Below, piece after piece: positions 55,070-64,000 of a DNA stretch of 64,000 nt. The DNA comes from Cepaea nemoralis. Lineage: Eukaryota > Mollusca > Gastropoda > Stylommatophora > Helicidae. Positions within the stretch are counted from its first letter, which is position 1. Each line of letters begins with the position of its first letter. Both the position numbers and the translations under genes were made by a program. The notes under the pieces are model-generated. The model was not told the origin of the DNA, searched no databases, and saw only the letters and a program-made list of their open reading frames with translations. The stretch is taken from positions 186,001 through 250,000 of the forward strand of contig JACEFZ010018349.1 of assembly GCA_014155875.1 (NCBI GenBank). The letters are read 5' to 3'.

Positions 55070-55600
55070 AACCGTGTTAACGTGAACTGTCATTAAGCAA
55101 TATAACATTGAAACAACGCCCATAGCACGCGTTAGATTAGCGGAAGAGTAGCATTAGAGTAGCAGATTAGCGGAATCAATAAAACTAGCAGGAATTAGGA
55201 CTAACAATCCACACAACTACGGCTCTCAACAATAACCACAGCGATGAAGCAGGTTAGACGAGGCCGAATTTGGAATTTTTTTTTTGGAAAAATGGCAATG
55301 GCAATAGCACGCGTTGACTGCTTGTTATATCAGGCGGACTTTGGTACAATACGCTTGTGTCATGCTGTTCGTATTATCCCATTCACGGTTGACTTAATCT
55401 TGAGAAATCCTCATTGTTTGGCCAGAGGCAACCAAGGTCGGCATTAAGGTAATTCAGATTGCTAGCTGTTTATTTCCAGGGATAAAACAAATCCTGTATG
55501 GTTACTAAATCCCCAAATCGTCATTGTCTACCTGAGTAGTTTTCAAAATATCCTTGCAGTCAAAGTATGCCTCCCCCTTCTCCCATCCACCCTTCCCAAC
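55070..55600. other. Gene-free stretch
   Basis: AGATTAGCGGAAGAGTAGCA is partly repeated at 55134-55175. No gene or known family is seen. Confidence 0.45.
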
Positions 55601-55603
55601 GTC

Positions 55604-55713
<110 letters not shown>

Positions 55714-55839
55714 AAACGTAACATCTACTACAGAGAACTGTGTGTGCAATAGAATAGTGGTCAGACGCTGGCCTCCCCACCCAGAAGCCATGGGTTTGAA
55801 TTCGCATCGGGCGGACTTTTCAAGATTGACCACGGTGTC

Positions 55840-56035
55840 CATTCTGACCCAGCTTAAAATTGGTACCAGGAAATATCACGGGAAGTAAAGGCGACATATG
55901 TTAAATATTGACCACGCCACCCGAAGAGTGCTGATTGGATTCTATCGAAATATGGAAACAGCCTCAATAGGGATTGAAATACATGACCACTGGCCGGCAA
56001 GCAGGTAGTCGTGCTAGCCACCGCCCTACCGCGTG
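55840..56035 (+). repeat. SINE S5 copy with displaced head
   Basis: GACCCAGCTTAAAATTGGTA, GTAAAGGCGACATATGTTAA, AGTGCTGATTGGATTCTATC. A reversed head piece follows (CATGACCACTGGCCGGCAAG). Confidence 0.6.
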
Positions 56036-56104
56036 TATTGTGCACTGAATAGTGAGTGATTGCTTATTCCATACTGTCATGGCGATGTGTTGCGGTATGT
56101 TTTC

Positions 56105-56215
56105 GAACATATCCATCCATCATGTGCCCATGCCGATAAGCGTGGGCGGTCATGTTCTGCCATCTCACTCGATCACCAGAGTCGTGGATCAGCTCCGTGT
56201 TCTCTGATTATCGGT
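56105..56215 (-). repeat. LINE 3' fragment
   Basis: TCCATCCATCATGTGCCCAT, GCCGATAAGCGTGGGCGGTC and CTCGATCACCAGAGTCGTGG match 36231-36325, the same LINE family and orientation. Confidence 0.75.
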
Positions 56216-56580
56216 AAGACTGCACTACATGATATTCTTGGCATTTGTAAAGAAGGTAGTTTGCCATTGCTTTCCTTCCTAGCAGTGACCATAATGGTCG
56301 ATGGCCGTAGCCATTGTATCCGAAACAAAGAGATCCTCTGCCTACCGTCATGAAGCTGGAAACTATAACCTACAACTATCTGTTGGCTGCTCTTCAACTT
56401 CATCCACCACCTGCACCCATGGCTTCACGTAACCCTGATCGGGGGTGGGGTGGGGGTGGGGGAGGCTAAACGGGTACTTCACCTTGCCCAAGGATGTCCC
56501 GTAGGCTAGCGGAGGGAAGGAGGCACCTTATCTCTCCTTTGATAGGGAATACCCCTACCCCGCCACCCGGTTCTAACATA

Positions 56581-56733
56581 TAGGGTTTATTTTTAATGCC
56601 TGTGGGGTATTTGAAAATATTACCGTTCCTAGTTTTGTATTTACCCTCTGTGAAATCATGCAACATGAAAAATAAATGCAAAACTTGGAACGGGAATATT
56701 TTCACAAACCCCACAGTCAGAAATGCACCCTGT
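56581..56733. mobile_element. Fold-back MITE M1, copy 3
   Basis: AGGGTTTATTTTTAATGCCT and its inverse AGTCAGAAATGCACCCTGT bracket inverted TTTTGTATT arms. Confidence 0.8.
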
Positions 56734-56989
56734 AGAAGACAAGGTTTTAAATAGGCATTGTAAGGATATTCCATCAACACAGAGACGTCAAGGCACTTGG
56801 GAAATGTTCATATCTGTTCAGTGATTAAGTGATATGGGATGATTAATCGTCTTAAGCGACTTCACGCATCTGCCATGAGCTTATATATCGCCGAAATGTT
56901 GTCATTGCGTTTTAATACAACATGTCTGTTTCCATATTAACAACGTTTAAGTCATAACTGTGACACACCTCTATTTCCCAGTTTCTGCC

Positions 56990-57540
56990 ACCCATTTTTG
57001 ATTGGTCTAAACCTACTTTTTGTTTGGCAGTGAATCTGTTAAGTCTCCCGCAGAAGACACCGAAAAGCATTGGTGGTTCAAGTTTCATTGGATAGTTATC
57101 ACTTTTTATCAGACCACTTGATCTATTATATTTTTCTGATAATTTCCTTGTGTGATTGTTCTGCTATTTTCCTTGCTGTGCTGTAAATTTCTCCGATGAA
57201 TTCTTTCGCTACTACTATATCTGTCTCGCAGTTTCGCTAACTATTGCATTTCACCCGCCAAATTCGTTTCGCGACTCCTTTAACTGATTCAGTGCCAAAC
57301 AAACAGTAGGTTTGGACCAAACATGGTACACAATCAAATAAACAAGGATTATAATGTCAATGTCTGTTCACTGAACACTGCAATTGTGGAAGATGCAACA
57401 AACCAAACCACATAACACGATGACACTAGTATGGCGATATATCGCTCTTCTCTCCAAATGGGAGGTCACATGTGACAATACATTATCCTTCGACACTGAA
57501 TCAGTCTAAAGCTTAAGTGTATTTTTCATGGGCTCCGGCT
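56990..57540. other. Gene-free stretch
   Basis: AT-rich, no frame or recognised repeat. Confidence 0.45.
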
Positions 57541-57554
57541 TTATTAGCTCTGGT

Positions 57555-57757
57555 TTGGTTTGTTTTTTTTTGTCCCTCGCCATCAGGTGAACCACTCCGT
57601 CTTCAGGGGTACTTGTAATTCACGTTACCAAGTCAAGAACGATATGTCAACATTTTAGTTCAAATGTCTACTGTAAGGATTGAACCCTTTACCTCGGCAT
57701 CAGCACATCGGATGTTTAAGAACACGCGTTCTTATCCATTCGGCCATGCTGACCTAC
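57555..57757 (-). mobile_element. SINE S1 copy
   Basis: TCCCTCGCCATCAGGTGAAC, GGGGTACTTGTAATTCACGT, AAGGATTGAACCCTTTACCT and CATTCGGCCATGCTGACCTA. Confidence 0.8.
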
Positions 57758-57954
57758 TTGTTATTGTTTACATTTTTCCGTTGTTTTTTTTTTTTTTTCA
57801 AAGGGCTTTGGGGGTTAGCTATACTTTATGTTTTCGTCCCCTCCATTTGTTTGTTTTTGTTTTGTTTTTTCAATGTTACCTACACATGATTCACACAATA
57901 TGCTTTTGACTGAATCTGCAGTACTAACCGCATGTACTAACTGTTAATTAGTTA

Positions 57955-58014
57955 GTCAATCAGTCAGTCAGTCAGTCAGTCAGTCAGTCAGTCAGTCAGT
58001 CAGTCAGTCAGTCA
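57955..58014 (+). repeat. CAGT tetranucleotide microsatellite
   Basis: About 14 copies of CAGT/AGTC, flanked by TTAGTTAG-type words. Confidence 0.95.
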
Positions 58015-58019
58015 GCTAG

Positions 58020-59525
58020 TTAGTTAGCACACACAAAATGCCCCTCACTGTCTCATGTGAAGAGTGGAACAGACAGCAGTACCGACAACCAAACAGCACG
58101 CACAGGCAGGTACATGGATAAGGCCGCTGCCAGTATGGCAACACAGCAGTCCGGTTCATCTTCGATGATAGCGGCAGTCACTAGAAATACAGCAGCTTCA
58201 CACACATTAGTGCATAATGCAAAACTAGCTAGTTCAGTAACCGACCGCCGCCATTTTCTGAACATTCATGTACTAACTGATGCCGAGCCTATTACTTATT
58301 ACAGAACGTGATCAAAACTGTTCCTTATTTTCTTAATTTCTGAGATATCCTACATTGTTTTCACTTCCTAGTCTACAATATGTACGTATCTTTTGAGTTT
58401 CATTTTAATTTTACTCATTATCCGATAGTGATCTGAATCTACACATACATAGTAAATGTATTATTTATACAGATATTACAACTACTACCAACACTGCTTC
58501 TTCCATTACCACTATCACTACTATTATTACTGCGACTGCTACTATTGTTTTTACTATTGCTACTATTTATTCTACATCTACTATTACTGTTACAACTACT
58601 ATGATTACTATACTGTTAGTATTACATGTATTGTGTTGTGCACTGTTACTTTCTGTACTGTGGTTACGTGATACCCTCATTGCATTTTATACTGTTGGCA
58701 CAATGTTGACATTTTCAGTTCTTTAATTATCTATAGCACATTAAAGTTAAGGCGCGCTAGCGAAGTTGATAGATAACTTGTAATGTCATGGGAACGGTCG
58801 GACACTTCGACGCCTGGGCTGGTCATTTGCCAGAGTGACGGATAGATCGGCCACCTAATCTTCCCAGTTTTCAGACCTACAAAATGTGATGGCAGTATCA
58901 CATCACAGATCCACAGGTGGAAACTACTTTGGGACAAATTAATTATGTCACTGCTGTCCACTCTATTGGTGCTTTCTCTGCCCCTTTAGATAGTTTTAGG
59001 GCGACTCTTTCGCTATGAGGGGTATTTTACTCTATATATCCTGAGAACAGTATTAGTATTTGGAACCTTATTGCATGCTCCGTTACATCATGTTTCGCAT
59101 AACCCCAAACTGGGGTTTCTTATAATAGTGAATTTGCCATCCCACTTGTACCGTCCTCATCAATTTATACATAGTTCTAACACTTCAGGTGTCATAGCGA
59201 GGTAAGTCGACGATCCAGAATCCTTACGGTTTTCCCGGCATCGCGTCATAATTTTATAAGAGAAAAACATCCTTTATCTTAGTTGGCTGGGCTGTTTTGT
59301 CTAGGCCTTTTCTTTAGACTTTGCTCGTGGTTGGATGGCGTTTACAGCTTAAGTTTTCAACGGAACGGGGATTGCCAGTCCCAAGCCAACCTTCTTTAAT
59401 CGCCTCTTACGACACGCATGGTAGATTATAGTGTCACTATTCTTTGCTTCCCTTCAAGGCCATGGTTACACGCGGGCGATAATCAAAATACCTTCCACCA
59501 AAAACTCAAGAAAGATGTCATGAAC
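58020..59525. other. Gene-free stretch
   Basis: A degenerate ACT/ATT-rich tract at 58465-58615 is the only simple structure. No gene, RNA or known family is seen. Confidence 0.45.
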
Positions 59526-59529
59526 CAAA

Positions 59530-60005
59530 ATTAGGCCGAATGGATAAACGCGCTCGCTGTTAAACTTGCTGTGTGCTGATGTCAAGGCATTGAATAAATC
59601 ACCAAAAAACGAGAAGTAGATTGTAAGCTTTACTAAAACACGATTACCATAAACAAATGGACTTTGTGGCTAAAGCCTTCGTCAGCACAGAACAAACAAA
59701 CACAAACCGACACACAACTACATGAAAAAAACTATATGAAAATATATTAAGGAAGCAGTAATGTAGAGGTAGCGGGTTCAACCCCTATACCGATCAGTTG
59801 GACTAAAATGTTAACTTCTCGTTCTTTGATTTATGGGCGTAAATTACAAGTACCTCAGAAGACGGGGTGGGTTCGCTTGATGGTGATGGACACTGGTAGC
59901 AGGGAAAGCTAATCCACACGCAAAAATCAACCAGATGCGCTGAAAGTAGTATCACGTGTATGTACTACGCATGTGTTCAAAGCGAGGGAACGCCAACAAA
60001 TTAAT
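59530..60005 (+). mobile_element. SINE S1 with an internal insertion
   Basis: The head GGCCGAATGGATAAACGCGC runs to GCTGATGTCAAGGCA. About 175 bp of unrelated DNA (59588-59765) follows. The copy then resumes with GAGGTAGCGGGTTCAACCCC, CAGTTGGACTAAAATGTTAA and TTACAAGTACCTCAGAAGAC to TTCAAAGCGAGGGAACGCC. Confidence 0.75.
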
Positions 60006-60159
60006 AAACCCAAAATAAACTGCCACTTTTAATATAGTTACTAATGTGGAGCCCTTAGTGTTAATGAAGAAATACCCATGTGTAGAAATCTATGGATAAT
60101 CAAGTGCCCTACCAAATGGCATAGTTATAACTAGATGCATATCCTTTATAGGATAACTA

Positions 60160-60397
60160 GTTGCATATCATTTACAGGACGTAGCAGTCAACCTCAGCAT
60201 TTTTTTTTTGGGGGGGGGGGCTGTTTGTGATTCTTGGGCAAGTTTACGTTCAGTAATTTGTCATTGCTTTCTGAACGACCATTTCATTAAAAAAAAATGT
60301 AAGGCTGTCTGCTGTTAAATCGCCCACAGCTGTGTTTCGAACGCGGGTATGCAGGATTACGAACTGCGTCCGTAACGCTTTCGTAACGGAGCCGGCA
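60160..60397 (-). mobile_element. SINE S2 copy
   Basis: AGTTGCATATCATTTACAGG, CAATTTGTCATTGCTTTCTG-like middle, ACAGCTGTGTTTCGAACGCG (box B region), CTGCGTCCGTAACGCTTTCG. Confidence 0.8.
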
Positions 60398-60399
60398 TC

Positions 60400-60455
60400 A
60401 TGTGCCCTACCAAATTGCATAGGCGTTCATGTATCTCCACGGACCTCCTTCTTTG
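60400..60455 (-). repeat. LINE 3' scrap
   Basis: CATGTGCCCTACCAAATTGC, ATAGGCGTTCATGTATCTCC resemble the terminal LINE segment at 23980-24005. Similar scraps lie at 60098-60125 and 61218-61275. Confidence 0.5.
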
Positions 60456-60487
60456 GTAATAAACATATTTATTTTCTTTTTTTTTTT

Positions 60488-60685
60488 TGCCTTCGCTTGC
60501 ATTGAACTCAAGCGTAGTTCATACTTCTAGTAGTACTGTAATGATTGCTCCGGGTGGATTAGCTTCCCCTATTACCAGTGTCCCTCGCCATCATGTGAAG
60601 GAACTCCGACTTCTGAGGTACTTGTTATTTACGTCCCCAAGTCAAAGACGGAAAGTCAACATTTTAGTCCAACTTTTGATTGCGT
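60488..60685 (-). repeat. SINE S1 without head
   Basis: GATTAGCTTCCCCTATTACC, GACTTCTGAGGTACTTGTTA and AACATTTTAGTCCAACTT. It stops before the tRNA-like part. Confidence 0.7.
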
Positions 60686-61376
60686 CATATTACCTCAAAA
60701 GGCGTTTTGCACAATAGTAATTCATTCTCTAGCTGCATTATCTAGCGACGTTAATACGACCCTCTGTAGAACGATTACAGGTACCGCCAAGACCATCAAA
60801 GACATCACAGTGTTAAATTCTGCGTGTCGAATGGTTTCAATTTTTCTTTTTTTCTTTTTTTAGCGTATCCTCTGATATCAACTGCATTACGTTTGCCTTC
60901 TATGAGTGCTAATCAGAGGCTATACATTTATTCATCCAAACTCTCTAGCGACCGTGCTTACCAAACCACAGTTAGGCTAGAACATGTGGTGGTTATTTGC
61001 TTTCATTGCGTGACGTCCTGATGGGGATACTTCAGGGAAAGTCTTCACGACTCAACAACTTCAGTTATGTGGTAATGGCGCGGGTTGTCATTCACAGACC
61101 CTTCACAGTAATGTCCTTGCATCGACTGGTCTGATTAGTCCGAGGCTCACCTAATACTCCACAAGTGTGGGGAGTCCAGGCTCGGGTAAACAGTCCATCA
61201 GTATTGGGCGCTTATAATCATCATCGTGTGCGCTAGAAAGTTGCGTAGGCGTTCATGTACTTTCACACATCTCATCCCGAGTGTTGCGTTGATCATATTC
61301 ACCTGTGATATTGTCTCTGACATCGAGTATAATTTTTCTCTGCCGCTTCTCCCGCCAATCTGTCCACTTGCCACGG

Positions 61377-61490
61377 CGTTCTCCGATCTTCGGCGTTCTC
61401 GGATATTTGGTGTTCTCCAATGCTGGATGTTCTCCGATGTTCAGCGTTCTCCGATGTTCAGCGTTCTCCGATGTTCGGTGTTTGGGTTCA
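61377..61490 (+). repeat. 18-bp tandem repeat
   Basis: About six units of GTTCTCCGATGTTCAGC and variants sit next to the 36-bp minisatellite. Confidence 0.8.
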
Positions 61491-61505
61491 CCTCAGACTA
61501 ACTTT

Positions 61506-61950
61506 CAAACTCCACCAGTGTTGGGCACTCAGACTAACTCACATACTCCACCAGTGCTGGGCACTCAGACTAACTCACATACTCCACCAGTGTTTGGCAC
61601 TCAGACTAGCTTACATACTCCACCAGTGTTTGGCACTTAGACTAACTTATATACTCCACCAGTGTTTGGCACTCAGACTAACTTACATACTCCACCAGTG
61701 TTTGGCACTCAGACTAACTTTCAAACTCCACCAGTGGTTGGCACTCAGACTAACTTATATACTCCACCAGTGTTTGGCACTTAGACTAACTTATATACTC
61801 CACCAGTGTTTGGCACTTAGACTAACTTATATACTCCACCAGTGTTTGGCACTTAGACTAACTTATATACTCCACCAGTGTTTGGCACTCAGACTAACTT
61901 ACATACTCCACCAGTGTTTGGCACTTAGACTAACTTACATACTCTACCAG
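61506..61950 (+). repeat. 36-bp minisatellite
   Basis: About 12 units of ACTCCACCAGTGTTTGGCAC followed by TCAGACTAACTTACAT. Because 36 is a multiple of 3, a 12-residue repeat frame (LALRLTYILHQC) stays open. There is no sign of a real gene. Confidence 0.95.
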
Positions 61951-62235
61951 AGTAATAGACATTTAAAGTGACAGAAATGGCAAACACATTTCAAGTAACA
62001 ACTAGAACAGAAACAAAGTCACATCAACGACAGAAACATTTAAAGTAACAAGGACAGACATATTTTAGGCAAACACTAGGACAGACACACGGTCTCCACA
62101 ATCTTAGTTGTAAAGTAACTAAACAGTTGAGCCTTTCTTCGTTCTTCGTTCTTCGTTCTTCGTTCTTCTTTCGACGGGAATGTAACACAGCTAGTTATAC
62201 ACACCTAGTGTCAGTGTATCTAATTTCGGCATGTA

Positions 62236-62388
62236 CAGGGTGTATTTTTAATGACTGTGCAGTGTTTGAAAATATTGCCGTTTCAAGTTTTGTATTTACC
62301 TATTATGTTGCATGAAATCCACAGAGGATGAATACAAAACTTGGACCGGCAATATTTTCAAACACTGCACAGTCATTAAAAATACACC
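62236..62388. mobile_element. Fold-back MITE M1, copy 4
   Basis: CAGGGTGTATTTTTAATGAC at the left and CAGTCATTAAAAATACACC at the right. Arms match for about 60 bp around a loop with CATGAAATCCACAGAGG. Confidence 0.85.
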
Positions 62389-62404
62389 ATTTGTGTAAGG
62401 TTTC

Positions 62405-62625
62405 CACCTCTGTGGCGAAAGTGTTACGGGCGCAATTGGTAATCCCACATGCCGCCTTCGAAACAATCTGTGGTCGATTTGGCAGCAGACCGCCTTGCGT
62501 TGGTATTCATAACATGGTATGAGTGACGGTCGTTCAGAAAGCAATGGCAAACTACGCAACGTAAACTTGCCAAAAAATAACAAACAGCCAAAAATCCTGG
62601 GGTTGACTGCGACGTCATGTAAATG
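62405..62625 (+). mobile_element. SINE S2 copy
   Basis: TGTGGCGAAAGTGTTACGGG (box A), CGCCTTCGAAACAATCTGTG (box B), GTCGTTCAGAAAGCAATGGC, CCTGGGGTTGACTGCGACGT. Confidence 0.85.
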
Positions 62626-62689
62626 ATCTTCAGCTTGACAGATTCCAACCAAGGTAAAAGACTATCTGCCTGTGGGTTAGCTAAAGTTA

Positions 62690-62907
62690 GTTGCATATCC
62701 TTTACAGGGCGTAGCAGTCAAGTCCAGCATTGTTTGGCTGTTTGTGATTCCTGGGCAAGTTTAGGTTCAGAGTAGTTTGCCATTGCCCTCTGAATGACCA
62801 GCACTGATACCAGTGTATGGGAAATCAACGCAAGGCGGTCTGCTGCCAAATCCCCGCAGCTGTTTCGAACGCGGTATGCATTCACAACTCCTTCGTCACA
62901 AAGCCGC
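62690..62907 (-). mobile_element. SINE S2 copy, inverted relative to its neighbour
   Basis: GTTGCATATCCTTTACAGGG, AGTAGTTTGCCATTGCCCTC, AACGCAAGGCGGTCTGCTGC, CAGCTGTTTCGAACGCGGTA. Confidence 0.85.
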
Positions 62908-62999
62908 CACGAGTGGGTATGTTTCTTGTTTACTAATAATGTTGACACAGGCCAGTAATTACTGCCTACTCTTCGCCGAGGGATTTTGAGCGTGCACAT

Positions 63000-63480
63000 C
63001 TTGCGCTCCAGACCTCATCTTTTTCGCCATCATCATAGAAGTCTAGCTCATTACCCAAGACATGAATGGGATGTGTGATATCGTTATGTACCAGCGGTCT
63101 TGTTTTCTTTTTGTTTATTTTTTTTAAAATTTCCAGCCCCATGCTGGGATCGAACCCTGCACCTTCTGAGCACGACGCGAACACCGCAACCTCTCAGCCA
63201 CGGATGCCCGTTTATTCCATTCCACCATTACCCCTATCCCGTTTAGCCTCACAAGAGAAGTTATATTAGGGCCCACCGCCAGGCTCAGATTAATAATCCT
63301 GTAACCGAGTCAGCCACAATTCGGATATTAATTTGAAATGGATTGTTGTCCAAAGAGGAAAGTAGTCGCAATATCCCCATTTACCCTTTGGCATGCCATT
63401 AATAGTTATGTCCGTACGTCCGGATTATCTGACTGACGCTTCAGGTACACTACTATACTGTCAACAAGTAAAAGGCCCTT
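63000..63480. other. Gene-free stretch
   Basis: 63130-63215 contains CTGGGATCGAACCCTGCACC and GAACACCGCAACCTCTCAGC, a reversed tRNA-like head of a further SINE type with one copy here. Nothing else is seen. Confidence 0.4.
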
Positions 63481-63489
63481 CTACACACT

Positions 63490-63705
63490 TCGAGGCTATC
63501 CGCGTATATGGTACTAGCCCTTCATTTATAAACTAGTCGGCACTTGATGTGTGATGCGGTCAATAATACGCCGGCCGCCTTTACTTCCCAGTACAGTTCC
63601 TAGTGCCCATTTTAGGCTGGGTCGACTGGGGAGCTAGTTTATAAATCCCACTCGACCACCCATGACCACCGGGTCGGGAGGCAAGCGTGCCAGCCATTGG
63701 CTATC
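63490..63705 (-). mobile_element. SINE S5 copy with head
   Basis: ATATGGTACTAGCCCTTCAT, CGCCTTTACTTCCCAGTACA, TTTTAGGCTGGGTCGACTGG, then the head ACCACCGGGTCGGGAGGCAA. Confidence 0.7.
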
Positions 63706-63924
63706 ACGCTATACTTAGTACCGTGCGCGATCTTATTACCACTGTACTTACAGTAGTTGTGGCAAACATGTGCACTTACAAAGTGAGAATTGCACTTCGC
63801 AATTTCTTGGTCAAGTTGATCGAATTGATGAGAGCGGTTACTCTTAAATTTCCGGTGCGCTGAAGGAAGAGTGGGATAGTTCCTTACACTGATCAAATGC
63901 ACTTACATAATGAATTCTAGTTAA

Positions 63925-64000
63925 GAAAGTTATGGCAAACTACTGAAAGAAATATTGTCTATTTAATCAAGGGGTTTGGGTTGATCGCAGCGTCTTGTAA
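63925..64000 (+). repeat. SINE S2 3' fragment at the window edge
   Basis: AGTTATGGCAAACTACTGAA and GGGTTGATCGCAGCGTCTTG match the S2 end. Confidence 0.65.

Noticed and set aside
61420..61971. 183-codon frame with 12-residue repeats
   Set aside because: It is a product of the 36-bp minisatellite; the ends enter unrelated sequence without protein character.

Overview
Non-coding, repeat-dominated DNA from an animal genome. There is no bacterial-style gene packing and no recognisable host gene or structural RNA gene. At least five tRNA-like SINE families, truncated LINEs with microsatellite tails, fold-back MITEs, long microsatellites and several minisatellites are nested in one another. An invertebrate, possibly a mollusc, is my guess from the overall repeat style; the sequence does not prove it.

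Region 1 (1-21572) is a head-to-tail array of one LTR retrotransposon with a 5.0 kb period in which neighbouring units share an LTR. Each unit is one 1.9 kb LTR (TGTGAC...GTCACA) plus about 3.1 kb of internal DNA. The internal DNA has an 18-nt primer binding site for tRNA-Pro, a single long frame and a purine tract. The 889-codon frame encodes coiled coil, Gag capsid, CCHC knuckle, aspartic protease, integrase HHCC zinc finger, integrase GPY/F module and a basic tail. Reverse transcriptase, RNase H and the integrase catalytic core are missing, yet the frame is kept across both gaps. Unit 1 is cut by the window edge. Unit 2 has a frameshift with a stop. Unit 3 has a nonsense codon and two frameshifts. 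Unit 4 is open throughout but its protease motif is DTE instead of DTG. The array ends in an inverted LTR that forms a 1.9 kb palindrome with the last forward LTR and then abuts a broken SINE.

Region 2 (21573-39650) is a patchwork: a minisatellite split by a 400-bp SINE, LINE 3' ends, two MITE families, an AGT/AGC trinucleotide block, and 21-, 28- and 37-bp minisatellites. The 28- and 37-bp minisatellites both look amplified from neighbouring parts of the same SINE family (S5).

Region 3 (39650-50340) opens with 1.6 kb of almost G-free CAA/CCAA/TCAA-type repeat. It then carries nested SINEs with readable target-site duplications, two decayed LINE reverse transcriptase regions (44.7-45.8 and 49.1-50.3 kb) and a 327-bp retroposon with a CAAG tail.

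Region 4 (50340-64000) contains the most unusual item. This is a 1,960-bp minus-strand retroposon (50799-52758) flanked by an 11-bp duplication. It has a GAA tail, no long frame, two 93-bp 5' repeats that resemble a 28S rRNA helix, and a 5' end that can be drawn as a nested double pseudoknot like HDV-type self-cleaving ribozymes. More SINEs, a CTA/CTG block, a CT microsatellite and a 36-bp minisatellite follow.

The elements do not form a pathway. The window records successive insertions, recombination within an LTR-element array and repeat amplification.
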